A DNA stretch of 64,000 nt, from NCBI GenBank assembly GCA_023213395.1, contig CM041465.1, positions 133,121,741 to 133,185,740 of the forward strand, read 5' to 3'. Both the position numbers and the translations under genes were made by a program. Below are positions 1 through 16,834 of the stretch, piece after piece. Position 1 is the first letter of the stretch. The number at the start of each line of letters is the position of its first letter. The stretch comes from Cycas panzhihuaensis (taxonomy: Eukaryota > Cycadophyta). Under the pieces are notes generated by a model. The model was not told where the DNA came from and did not search any database. It saw nothing but the letters and a program-made list of their open reading frames with translations.

Positions 1-845
1 ATAGTACATAAGTAATATGATAATATATATCAACAAAGCATAAAAGATTTGATTATTCCTATCTAAACCTTCAACTAAAAATTCTAAATTCAATACTTGT
101 TAAGCACCCTTGTTCTTAGTCCACTCTCTCATTAGAAAAAAAAAGGCAAAAGAGTTTGCAAGGTCACTTTAATGAATGCTTCTCTATTTTTAACAAAACC
201 TATATCATTGGACTCATGACAAAAAAAATATTATTAAAAAAAAAAGGCCACCCCAAAATCTGTAATATGACCACTTAAAATTTTTAGAATGAGTCATTTC
301 ATTTTAAATTTACCATTGCTTCTTAAAACTTTTGCTGTTCAAACTCTAATATACACTTTGAAATGCTACATTCAAGTAGGGAAAAAAAAAATATAAATAC
401 TCTTACTTTGAAACCACTTGTAACAAGCTTAACCTTGTTACCTCTTTAACATATAAAACTATAACAAGATAACCAAAATTAGATGGAGGTGGATGAAGTA
501 GAAGATGGAAGTGAAAAGTGTTAAAAGAGAACCAAAGGTTACCAAAGTGAACCCTAAGAGAAGTATATTTATCAACATATCATTACAATGAGTAGGGTGC
601 CATATTTATAGAAGGATCACCTATATTATATTATTCTACCTTTAAGCTAATTAATCCAACTCCCCTAACAAACTAATTTTTTCAAATCAAATAAGGAAAT
701 AATTAAGTAGCCAAGTAGGTTATATTGTATTCATCTACAATATCTAAGCCCTAACAAACATTGACCTTGATATTCAACATATCCTTAATAAATATTAAGC
801 TATTTTCACCCCCTGTCAGCTAGCCTCCCACTAGATCATGGGTGT
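1..845. other. Unassigned AT-rich intergenic sequence
   Basis: No open frame or domain could be recognised on either strand. The stretch has several A-runs and T-runs and ends directly before readable reverse-transcriptase similarity. It should hold the upstream gag-protease part of element H, or another insertion that replaced it. I could not find the protease motif here, so the boundary is unresolved. Confidence 0.5.
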
Positions 846-1463
846 TACCACCCTATTGAGTTGAAAAATCCCCATGGCCCGATCAATCTCTAACCTTATA
901 GAAATTCATACTTTTAAAAGAATGGGATTAAAAAGATTACCAATGAGTTAATGAAAATAGAGATAATTCAATCCAATAAAAGCCCATATGCTGGCCCTAT
1001 TACGTCAGTTAAAAAAAGGGATGGCTTATTTAGGTTATGTGTCAATTATCAAGAACTTAATAAAATAACTATAAAAAATAAATTTTCTACCCCCAAAAGT
1101 GATGACATGTTAGATGAGATCGATGGCACCATAGTCTTTACCAAGTTAGATCTTTAATCTAAATACTATTAAATACTAATTACACTAGAAAGCCATCACA
1201 AAATTGTATTATGTACACACTATAACTAGTTTGAATTTCATAGTATGCCTTTTAGTTTATGCAATACCCTAGCCATGTTTTAATTCCTTATGAACAAGAT
1301 ATTTAATCCTCACCTTAGGAAATTTATTATTGTTTTCTTTGATGACATACTCATTTATATCATAAGCATGGCCGTCCATACCTACCATTTAAAGACAATC
1401 CTAAAAATTTGGGGGCAAACACCAATTATACACTGTCTCTAAGTGTTAGTTTAATAAATCTAA
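846..1463 (+). pseudogene. Reverse transcriptase, N-terminal part (element H)
   Basis: Broken gypsy reverse transcriptase. An uninterrupted piece at 951-1157 carries the conserved SPYAGP, KKRDG, CVNYQELNKIT, DDMLDE and FTKLDL blocks. Upstream in the same frame (from 846) the linker before the fingers is readable with two stops. Downstream, 1158-1440 carries the palm, including the catalytic FFDD motif near 1340, followed by ILIY. Stops replace residues usually Arg or Gln. The reading ends at the target site of element A and resumes at 11478. The enzyme would have copied element RNA into cDNA; this copy cannot. Confidence 0.9.
1459..1463. repeat. Target-site duplication TCTAA, left copy (element A)
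   Basis: TCTAA at 1459-1463 is repeated at 11473-11477, directly outside the two 246-bp repeats. Removing element A and one copy makes the RT reading of H continuous, which fixes both the insertion point and the element limits. Confidence 0.9.
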
Positions 1464-1709
1464 TATTACGAACCTAATTCGTAACATAAGAGCAATTACC
1501 AAATATACAAGAGAGCACATGAGTACATTGAAGGAGTTTTATAGTCAACAAACTAAATATTTGATTGATAAGATACGAATGATATATAATACATTAGAGG
1601 CCTCATTTATAGGTGTATAATGGGCCCCTTCACTTATAAGTCACAACTCTTTAGAGATGCCCTTTCATTTAATCAACAATTAATTAATCCTTTAAGGAGG
1701 TCTGTAACA
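1464..1709 (-). repeat. 3' LTR of element A
   Basis: 246 bp, colinear with 11227-11472 at about 87 percent identity by eye. In element orientation the family LTR begins TGTTAC and ends GTAACA, a 6-bp inverted end. In this copy the outer end is decayed: plus-strand TATTACG here against TGTTACG in the partner. Confidence 0.93.
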
Positions 1710-1722
1710 ATTCCTCCCTCTT
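1710..1722 (-). other. Polypurine tract of element A
   Basis: On the minus strand AAGAGGGAGGAAT lies directly against the TG of the 3' LTR. This is where the primer for second-strand cDNA synthesis is expected. Confidence 0.85.
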
Positions 1723-2089
1723 AAGATGTTTCACCCATGAAACATAGTCAAATGATTGCAGTCCCTTAAATGAACATTGTCCTTTATTGTTGTAGAGTCC
1801 AGTAAGCAATTAGTCAGATGTTATAGGCATTTGTTGGAAGATTCTTCTGGTTGAAAACCTTGGCTATATTTTTGGGATGCTTGTGGTTACTTCTCGATTT
1901 CTTCACCCTTATTCTTGCATAGTATGACTTTAGTTTTATTCAATCTTTTTCTTGATAATGTGATGGTTCTTCCTTCTTTCTTAAATCACATAAATTATTC
2001 ATCTATATTTATTTCAAAGGTTCTAAGTGTACTGAGCTATTGACTACCCAATACAATATCTACACCTCTGACATCCATGATATAGAAAT
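1723..2089. other. Short untranslated stretch between protease and polypurine tract (element A)
   Basis: About 370 bp in which I see no RT, RNase H or integrase similarity on either strand. Its shortness is the main evidence that A lacks a pol core. Confidence 0.6.
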
Positions 2090-2300
2090 CTTCTATAATG
2101 CTGATGCTATTTAACATGAGGTCAAGGTTCTTCATTATACCTTGGCCTGAGATTACTTATCTTCCTCCAACAGTGACTTGGAAACGAGGAGTCCTTAATA
2201 GAAATAACCTCAGTTATTATGCACAGTTTTAATCAATGAAATTATGTGTGCTACCTAAATCTATCAAGATTGTTACAACTTGATTTTTGATAAATCCCTA
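2090..2300 (-). pseudogene. Retroviral-type aspartic protease (element A)
   Basis: On the minus strand the frame at about 2290-2240 reads TILIDLGSTHNFID, matching the gypsy retropepsin active-site block where the usual form is D-S-G-S/A-T-H-N-F. The catalytic Asp and Gly are kept but Ser is replaced by Leu. The protease would cleave the Gag precursor in the virus-like particle. It follows the Gag zinc knuckle as expected, and the frame is broken downstream. Confidence 0.75.
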
Positions 2301-2469
2301 CAACTTTAATGTATTTGATTGATTAAAACTACTCATAAATGATAGTGATATTTGTAGATGGTTGACCTTGAGATTACATTAGCTCTCTTGATATTCTGAA
2401 TGATGACAATTTCCTTGATTATTTTCTGACCCTTGTTCTTTTTTGTCAACATTATTATCAAGCAGTAAT

Positions 2470-3572
2470 ATGATTGTATATAACTAGTTCTTTTGACATC
2501 TATACCCAGGTTCCCACTTCTCCTCACATCTGGAGCATAGGTTTATTCTTCTTAACTCTTCTTGTTCTATTTTTATTTTTTGAATGATTGGTTTAGTAGG
2601 TCGATTCAGGTTGATCGATAATTGTCTGGTTGAGCACTTGGCAAAGGATTATGTTGACTGGGTGGAGGAATATAAAGATTTGTGTTAGTTTTGCGTAAGC
2701 AATTATATTTATCTTCATGTATTTTAGCTAATTGTATTGCCTTATTAAGATCCTTTGGTTCTTGAATTTTAACATTAGCTTGGATCTCAGTTATTAGGCT
2801 ATCTATATATAATTGGATAAGTCCATTAGTCGGGATATCCTCTAATACATAGCTTAGCATTGTATTCTTCTACAGAACCTGTTTATTTTAATCTTTGTAA
2901 CTCACAATAGTAATCGTAGTTAGTCACTATTTTAAATCGTTCAATGAATAAACAAATGAACTCTTTTCAAGTTGGTAATTGATCTTGGAATAAAGTTTGT
3001 TTGAGGCACTACCACCATTCACATGCTATACCATCCATGTGTAGGGTGGCTAATGAGACTTGTTCTAGTGGATCAATTTCTACTAGATGAAAGTAGTTTT
3101 CCATCTGTTGAAGCCATACCTTTGGTTCATATGATTTTTGCTCAATGCTGAAACGTGGTATTGTATTTTTTTCTAATTTTTTCTTTTTTTGTGACTATAT
3201 ACTTTGTAGGTATTTAAAATATACCTGGAAACCTACTATCATCTATTCTTCAGTGGACAAACTTTGATATTTATTAAGATATTTTTTGATGACCTTGTTT
3301 TTAGTGTTAATTAGAGTCATCTAAGGACCTGAATACCTTTTTATGGTTTGATTTCTAATATGAGACTGCCATCTCATTACCTCATCCTCTAAATCCAGAA
3401 CAATCATGTCTTCCTTCCTACTTGTTGCTATAATTATCAATTTATCTAAGATCTGGTGTAATGTATGATTTAAGAGAGCATTTGATGTCTGGACTGCTTC
3501 ATGGACTGCTTGAGTGATCAGTTCAACAATATCCTTTTGGATGGTATTATCTTCCATCTCTTCAGTATTCAT
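2470..3572 (-). pseudogene. Gag capsid and nucleocapsid (element A)
   Basis: Gag packages element RNA into cytoplasmic particles. The reading starts at an ATG at 3572 with an 83-codon open stretch (3572-3321). It continues in pieces through a retrotransposon-gag domain at about 3170-2860 (SLATLHMDG, EWW, LPT-KEFI, TGSVEEY) and an 84-codon open stretch at 2860-2606. A zinc knuckle sits near 2545-2500, CSRCEEKWEPGYRC, a plant gypsy form in which His is usually found where Tyr is here. Stops occur at apparent Trp and Gln codons. It is the only structural gene of A. Confidence 0.82.
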
Positions 3573-4276
3573 TACTTTAATGATAGTATAAGTATGATTC
3601 TACCATTTCCCTTTCGTAACTATGTGCTAATTTGTTAGACTGTATTACGAATATTATCACACCACTTGTTGAACAAATGATAGGTATCAGATGAATACGT
3701 GTATCTGATATGCAAGTATAAATATGAGAATCCAAAAGATTCAAATTATGAGGGTATAATTAGATTATGGTAGTTAATTATATCTTTGTAAGTCAATAAT
3801 ATGGCTCTCCTCAAAATGTATAAAATCTTGTAATAGAGTCTGAATTAGTAGAACAAACTAATAACTAATGCCTTTGAATATTATTAGGTAATCCAACAAA
3901 TATATTGAAAACTGTATGATGTGATTACAATATTTCATAAAAAGATGGATAAAGTATTAAGAAGATAGACAATGAAAATAATATATAAATTATATAAAAA
4001 TCACTTATATAACCTTATTATAATGCTCTTAATATCTCCACCCAATTAAGAGTTCATTGTGAAATTTGTATATATGTTGCCTGCTTGTGTGTAAAGCATA
4101 GATCCAATTTATATACCAATGTAATTTATATAATTTATGTAGAAGGCTGAAATATAATAAATAGATTAAATCAGATAATGTGTGACCATGAAGGCAAATG
4201 TTATGGCTAATATACTAGACGACACGTAATATGGTTTAATTGATGATGACACATATGTGTGTTGGTAAACATGCTC
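3573..4276. other. Leader of element A between gag and the microsatellite
   Basis: About 700 bp of AT-rich sequence upstream of the gag ATG on the minus strand. No coding similarity was seen. By position it is 5' untranslated leader. Confidence 0.55.
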
Positions 4277-10669
<6,393 letters not shown>

Positions 10670-11212
10670 CAACTATATGAGGGTGAACGTCATAACATGT
10701 ATGTATGCTGGTATGGAATAGGACAAATTATATTAATGTGTAGTCACAATGGATTACACATAAGATGTTGCAGATCAACTATAATAATGTATAGCATGGA
10801 TGAAACGAAGGATGCAACTCAGACCTCAAACTGAGCAGAAATAATGACAGAATTGGATGGAATGAGGAGAAAAAAATGAAATGAGAATAAAATAGGATGG
10901 AAGACTATTACATATATATGATGGCTAAAAATGACAGATGCAATTAGATTGCAGATGGCTATATGGAGTAATGAGAGAAATGGAAGAGATATAATAGGGA
11001 TAAAAGACATAGATGTGGAAGAACAAGACAAACAAGTTAGGGGTGGTGAATGATGGAAATAGATTAGAGTACCAATAGTACTTCTCATAATATGACACCA
11101 AAAGTTAATCATTTTACCACTTGTGCACCCTATCAATAGCATATAGGTTAAATTTTATGGTGGATAGAAGTTAATTATATGGTTGTGATATGATGGTAGA
11201 GTCCAGGAGAGT
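10670..11212. other. Leader of element A between primer site and microsatellite
   Basis: About 540 bp. A 107-codon minus-strand open frame (11142-10819) has no recognisable domain and is probably chance. By position this is the first part of the untranslated leader. Confidence 0.5.
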
Positions 11213-11224
11213 GCTTTGATAGCA
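11213..11224 (-). promoter_or_regulatory. Primer binding site of element A (initiator tRNA-Met type)
   Basis: The minus strand reads TGCTATCAAAGC, matching 10 of 12 positions of the common plant primer site TGGTATCAGAGC, two bases inside the 5' LTR. It fixes the minus orientation and identifies the right-hand LTR as the 5' one. Confidence 0.8.
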
Positions 11225-11226
11225 CT

Positions 11227-11472
11227 TGTTACGAACCTAATTTATAACCTAAGGACAATTACCAAATGCATAAGATAGCATACGGGTACACTAAAGGAGT
11301 TTTATAGTCAACAGACCAAATATTTGATTGATAAGATATGAATGATGTACAATATATTAGAGGCCTCATTTACATGTGTATAATGAGCCCCTTCACTTAT
11401 AAGTCAGAACTCTTTAGAGATACGCTTTCATTTAATCAACAAATAATTAATCCTTTAACGAGGTCTGTAATG
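11227..11472 (-). repeat. 5' LTR of element A
   Basis: 246 bp, same length as its partner at 1464-1709. On the plus strand it starts TGTTACG. The other edge reads GTAATG where GTAACA is expected. The 3' neighbour on the plus strand is the target duplication TCTAA at 11473-11477. As the 5' LTR it would have carried the promoter. Confidence 0.93.
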
Positions 11473-11477
11473 TCTAA

Positions 11478-12130
11478 ACTTCAATACCTTGGCCACATTA
11501 TCTTCATAGATAGTGTTTAGGTCATCCCTTATAAGACAACAATTATTATAAGTTGGTTAATTCTAAAAAACCTTGCCTACTTATATGCTTTCTTAGGACT
11601 CATAGGATTTTATTAGTAGTTCATTTAAAATTATGCAAATTTAATGGCATCATCAACTAATTTACTTTGAAAAGATTCTTTCTAATGTTTACCCAATGTT
11701 AATGATACATTTACCCATCTTAAAGAAGTCATGTCCTCTACTTCAGTCTTAGCTACTCTAAACTTCTTTCAACCATTCCAACTAGAATGCAATGCATTAA
11801 GCTTTATCTTGGGTGTGGTCCTTATGTAAAACCTACACTTTATAACTTTTGAAATAAAAAAACTTAAAAGAACATGAGTGTAGGTTATCTATCTACTAAA
11901 AGGAAATGAAGGCCATTCTCCATACCATCAACAAATGGCAACAATATCTCATTGGATCTAAATACATCATCCTAACTGATCACCATAGCCTTTGTTACCT
12001 ATTAGACCACCTAGTTCTATATGAGGAATAATACAAATGGGTGGAGCACCTCTAAGTTTTTGATTTCACAATCACTTATAAGAAAGACCAAGATAATCTA
12101 GTAGAGAATGCTCCCTCATGCTTTCCTATT
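11478..12130 (+). pseudogene. RT C-terminal end and RNase H (element H)
   Basis: Immediately after the target duplication the frame reads LQYLGHII, the block that in gypsy RT directly follows the sequence ending at 1463. RNase H follows: a trace of the KEMKAI block near 11905, then NKWQQYLIGSKYIILTDHHSL and a YKWVEHL..FDFTITYKKDQDN-LVENA stretch at about 11930-12120, equivalent to the conserved end of gypsy RNase H. Frameshifts and stops are frequent. The enzyme would have degraded the RNA strand of the hybrid. Confidence 0.85.
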
Positions 12131-12289
12131 GCCTCATCTCTCATTCCTTCATATGAAATTCATGCCATCTCCACTCCACATCCCATATAGGTACACGAAT
12201 TGGCTTAAGAAAACTATCCCAACCAAATTATGATAAATAGGCTAATAAAATTCACACTAAAAAATATTGGTCTATTTAAAATAATTTGC

Positions 12290-13410
12290 TTTTATATAGA
12301 AACTACATATTTGTTCACCCCACTTCCATTTTTATCTTACAAATCTTAGTATAATACCACTCTACCCAATTAGAAGGCCATTTTTAGTTTAACAAAACCT
12401 ACCAATAAATTTATTCTAACTTCTTTTCATTGCACATCAAAACATCCATTTTAACATTTGTTTTAGAATATGATACATGTTGATGTAATAAATTCAATAC
12501 CAAAGCCTAACTAGGTCTATTATAACCATTGTATATTTTTCAAGGAAAATGGTAAGATATTACCATGGACTTTATTACAGGTCTCCCTCTATCTACTAGG
12601 CATGAATCCATATTATTGGTTATTAATTATTTGATAAAATATGTATAATTTTTACTAGCCTACATATTATATAAAACATTGCACATTACAAACCTATATC
12701 TTCAAATGACATTTCATTTATATGACTTTTCATCAACTATGATGTGTGACCAAAATCCAAAATTCACTAGCTCCTTTTGGCAAGAGCTCTTTTATATCTT
12801 AGGTACATTATTCAACATGACTTCTACCTATCACCCTCAAACAAATAGTCAATTAGAAGTTCTTAATAAAACATTAGAAACTTACTTATGTTGTTATACT
12901 TTTAAACACTAAATAGGATGGTCATCATGGCTAGCCTTGGCAGAATATTGGTACAATTCCTCTAACTACTCAGCCATAGGGATGTTACCATTCATGGTCT
13001 TTTATGGGTACCCACCACTATCCCACTATATATTAGCCACCAACCTTTACACTATGATAGTACGACAAAAACGATAACATATGGACCAAATTCTAAATAC
13101 CCTCAAGAAAAACATAGCTATAGCCTAGAACATAATGAAGTAATTAGTAGACCATCACTGTTTGGATTGCTCCTTTGTCATTGGTAATCTTATGTTCCTA
13201 CACATTCAACTATGTAAACAATAATCGCTTAAAATCATAGCAATCACAAGCTTAGTTCTCACTACTATGGTCTTTATAGAGTCTTCCAATGTATTGATAA
13301 AGTAGCCTATAATTTAAAACTCCCATTCAATACCAAGATTCATAATGTTTTCCATGTTTCCTACCTCAAAAAATATATTAGCAAGGGGTCAACCTCGTAA
13401 ATAGTCCTAA
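12290..13410 (+). pseudogene. Integrase (element H)
   Basis: A zinc-binding N-terminal region is only weakly seen (EGHF near 12375). The catalytic core begins around 12560 with a MDFITGLP-like block. An open stretch at 12679-12912 includes CDQNPKFTSSFW and STYHPQTNSQLEVLNKTLE, which match the core positions around the second Asp and the Glu. The next part (12920-13030) carries the YNSS...PF-VFYGYPP block. The C-terminal part near 13310-13380 reads INTKIHNVFHVSYLKKY-like. The order and motifs are those of a chromovirus integrase. Several stops make it non-functional. Confidence 0.87.
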
Positions 13411-13429
13411 GTGTCTTAGATGAAGCGTA

Positions 13430-13580
13430 AATTCTAATTGTTCCTCTTAAATGCATATTAGCTAATAAGTAATGCTATTTCCAAAATAGGATAATTACTA
13501 AGTATTTGGTATAATGGGCTGGTTGTAAACAAGATGAGACGACTTAGGAATCAACAGACTTTGTCAAGTAGTATCTACAT
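13430..13580 (+). pseudogene. Chromodomain at the integrase C-terminus (element H)
   Basis: After the HVSYLKKY block, 13490-13570 reads ITKYLV-stop-WAGCKQDETT-stop-ESTDFV, matching the chromodomain core Y-L-V-x-W-x-G...E-x-T-W-E-P. The stops fall where Lys/Gln and Trp are expected. Known chromodomains of this kind bind methylated histone tails and steer integration. This is what assigns H to the chromoviruses. Confidence 0.72.
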
Positions 13581-13609
13581 CTCCTTTACTTTAGGGACTC
13601 AACATCTCA

Positions 13610-13620
13610 TAAGGGGGGAC
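13610..13620 (+). other. Polypurine tract of element H
   Basis: TAAGGGGGGAC sits directly after the chromodomain region and before a TATTATATGG sequence that looks like a decayed TGTTA LTR start. Confidence 0.7.
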
Positions 13621-13621
13621 T

Positions 13622-14231
13622 TATTATATGGCCACATGTGACTAGTAGAACTCAGACACTAGGACTCATGATTAAGACATTATGAGGTTAAATGCTAGTC
13701 ATTAAATTATGTGCACTAGTTGTTAAAGCCACCAATGAAATATAAGGCTATTTGTCTCACTAATAGGATTATAGGGAGATCTTCAATTTTATGTTTGGTT
13801 TTAATTAATAATAAAGTGCTACATTTTCCTACTCATTTTCTTTAGTTTTCCATTATATGTATGAGTAAAAGCGAGATAGTCATATCCTAAAGAGTTTGCA
13901 AAAAGGCAAGTTCACAAGGAGGTGGGTTAGAAAGTGCATGAGTCAAAGGAGGAAGCAATAAAGTAAGTAGCCATAAAAAGGTAAGTCCATAAAGTTACAA
14001 GGGTACAACTTATAAGGATGAAATAATGAGCCATGAAGAGAGGCCCATGAGCATAAGTCTATGAGTACAGATTTACAAAAGGTCAAGCCTTAGAGTAGAG
14101 GTTCATAAAGATGTAAGCCCATGAGTAGAGATATATAAGTAGAGGAGTTTACAAAGTGGAGAGTTCATGAATCTACAAAGTTGATAGGAGGGAAACCTCA
14201 AGAGTAGTGTCGCATGAGAAATGGCATAACA
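13622..14231 (+). repeat. Putative 3' LTR of element H
   Basis: Begins after the polypurine tract. The end is placed at CATAACA (14225-14231), the approximate inverse of the start, but no partner LTR lies in the window, so the right limit is uncertain. The second half (about 13865-14215) is made of loosely repeated phrases such as CCATGAGTAGAG, GTCCATAAAG and TTACAAAG. Confidence 0.5.
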
Positions 14232-15445
14232 AACATAGTACATGGTCATTCCATATTCACTGTTTATTATTTCATATTTCTTCTAGCTAATTGAAAGCTA
14301 GAAATAGATGCAAATAATATTTTAAAGATTAATTCTTTTGTTGTGAACCTTATCCATATATTTTAAAGCTTTAATAGGCTCCCTACATAGTGACCTAATG
14401 ATTAGGTGGATATTTTAGTAGTGAATACTAAACATTATTGAACATATATGCATATAAATATTTGTATCATTAATAGGGGTAGTCATATTTGGAGCAACAT
14501 TATTGTATGTAGGATATAGTGAAAATGGGCATCCCTACTATTATGGTTTATGTGGTTTAGAATTATTAAATGATTACTTGTTGATTTAGAGGATTAGACA
14601 ACTAATTATATTTTAAGTTAACTAAGTATTTTTAAAGTCACAGGTGACAATTCATAATACATTGTGACTTTTATTAGTGCCTAACAACATTTAGGATTTG
14701 GTGAGTCCCATGTTTATGACCTAACAAATTTGTTGTAATTTGAATATAGTATTTGTTACTAGTGACTTTGCTTATGTTAGTGCCTTTTATCTATAGGTAA
14801 ACCAAGTGATGATTTGGTTTGTAATTCAATTTGTGAACTAAAGCTATCAATTTATGAAGTGTGGTATTAGCAGTGATCTTATAGCCCATGAGTATCAGTT
14901 AGAGAACATGCTTACAATCTATTTTGAATGTATTTTGTCTAAAGGTAGAAACAACATATTGTAGTGTTACACTCAAGTCATCCATAAATTTGCTTAGATA
15001 TTATCAAATTATTTTCTATTTGAATAGTCAAGTTGTTTAACCTATTTCTAAGATATATTTTGTGGCAATGGTAGGGTTACTAAATGACCAAGGTAATGGT
15101 GAAGCTTGAGATTTTTATAACTCTTATACATAAATGACCTTCTAGAAAACTAGTGGATATAGTAGTTGGTTACCTATATACTCTACTAGGTGATTGTTCC
15201 TTTATATAGATGTTAGTACAAGTGGAGGCACTCCTAAGATAGTTGATTGATGATACATGCATTTCATCAATATAATAGAGAAAGTTTTTCTAGTAGGTGA
15301 TTGGAATGATATATTATAGTTGGTATATTTTTTGATTAAGGACTACACTATAGATATGTTGACCAAGGCACTGAATAGGCAAAATTTTGAGAAGTTCATA
15401 GAACTTATTGAGGCTAAAGATAATGAAGTTAACATTATGGGGGAG
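14232..15445 (+). pseudogene. Ty1/copia pol tail, RNase H end (element M)
   Basis: Most of this stretch is too decayed to read. Its last 110 bp (15334-15445) read KDYTIDMLTKAL...FEKFIEL, the well-known end of copia RNase H (usually N-x-A-D-x-F-T-K-A/P-L...F), followed by the polypurine tract GGGGGAG at 15439-15445 and an LTR. This fixes a plus-strand copia element. Its RT, integrase and gag cannot be recognised, and the left limit is unknown because a second junction with H may lie near 14.23-14.46 kb. Confidence 0.65.
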
Positions 15446-15848
15446 TGTTAGGAATATTATTAACTTTAGCATTTTATATTAGTTAAGATATCTTCTTACA
15501 TATGTGTGAAAATGTAACTTCTTATCATGAGATTTTACAACATCCATAATATATTATTACCTCCTTTCTTTTTTATCATTACTTTATAACTGCTAAAGAG
15601 GGATATGTATAATTAATGAGGCACATGTAATATGTGATACTATTAGTGGTATTGCTCTATTTAAAGGAGCATATCTCATGTAATTATTAAGTGGAGTTGA
15701 GTTTAACATTAATGTAATTACAATTGTTTACTCTTGGTTTTTCCTTGTGGGGTTTTCTATGTATATTTAGTGCTTGATTTATGTTTATTTGTACTATTAC
15801 TTTATTGCATCTTCTCTTGAGGTATTTTTTCAATTTTGGATTCTCACA
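15446..15848 (+). repeat. LTR of copia element M
   Basis: Starts TGTTAGGAATATT after the polypurine tract and ends TTCTCACA, followed directly by TGGTATTAGAGC at 15849-15860, a copy of the tRNA-Met primer site. The 3' part (GTTTACTCTTGG ... GTGGGGTTTTCTATG) is typical of plant copia LTRs. About 403 bp. It is flanked by both a polypurine tract and a primer site, so it could serve two tandem elements. Confidence 0.72.
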
Positions 15849-16834
15849 TGGTATTAGAGCATACTATTGTGTTTCTCACTTGGTATTAGAGTTTCTATCA
15901 TTTAATCATGTGGAAATTTAATATGATATCAGAACATCTTTTAATTTCTAAGAACTAAACAAAGTAGAAATGACATTGAAGTAAGGTGAAGAAGGATATT
16001 CTATAAAGTCAGAGCAATGCATTGAGTCTAATGAGGTAACTACTATGAATCTAAATCCTATTTTATATTTGTCTCTTTCATTTGGTACTTTCATTATTCC
16101 TCTTGGATTTATACATTGCATGGAAGTATAAAAGGCTACTTATCAAGAGTCCATAATAGAATTAAATCCTTAATTCCCATCTTTTTATGGATGAAATTTT
16201 GATTCCACTTTAAACCCTTCATTCATCACCCTCTTATCATCAAAACTCATTCCCTATAAAGTCCCCAAAGGAAAATTTGTATCATGATATGACTTGTTTC
16301 TTTCCTAAACCTCCACCTCTATTACTTCCCAGTTCTACTAATGTACATACTTCTAGAATGTGATATTAAGGCTTATTCATATGATTTTGGGTAATGTTTA
16401 TGAGCCCCCCTTATACTTTTATATACCTTTTATAAAGCACATACATATACACATACTAATTAATTTGCCTTATCATTACAAAGGTAACTTGAGCTAATGA
16501 CTATATATTTACCTAATTATTTAAGTGAGGCTAATGTCAGCATTAGGGTTTTTCTTTCTTTTAAGGAGAGTTTATATATAAACATCCTCCTCCTCCTAAT
16601 TTAACATTTGTAATGTGTGTAGTCTTCTTTTTTTTTAAATTTTCTAAGGCACTTATTTATATGAGTTTGATTAAAAAAAAAAATTCTGGTGTCCATCTAT
16701 TTTATAAATTTTCTAGTTTCTTCTATGTTTCTTATTTCAAGAGGTTATATAGGATTGGAATCATATCTATGGGGATGGTAACTGCACTAGGTAAAGATTA
16801 AGGTAGTCAATAGTAAATACTAGAATAAAATGCA
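15849..16834. other. Unassigned; possible copia leader and gag remnant
   Basis: Begins with a primer-site-like motif, repeated at about 15880-15890 (TTGGTATTAGAG) and again in weaker form (ATGATATCAGAACA near 15924). The rest is AT-rich with no readable domain. If the first motif is real, this would be the leader and gag of a second copy of M. Confidence 0.35.

Noticed and set aside
10819-11142. 107-codon minus-strand frame in the leader of A
   Set aside because: It lies between primer site and microsatellite, has no domain and no Gag similarity, and is compatible with chance in a G+A-rich plus strand.
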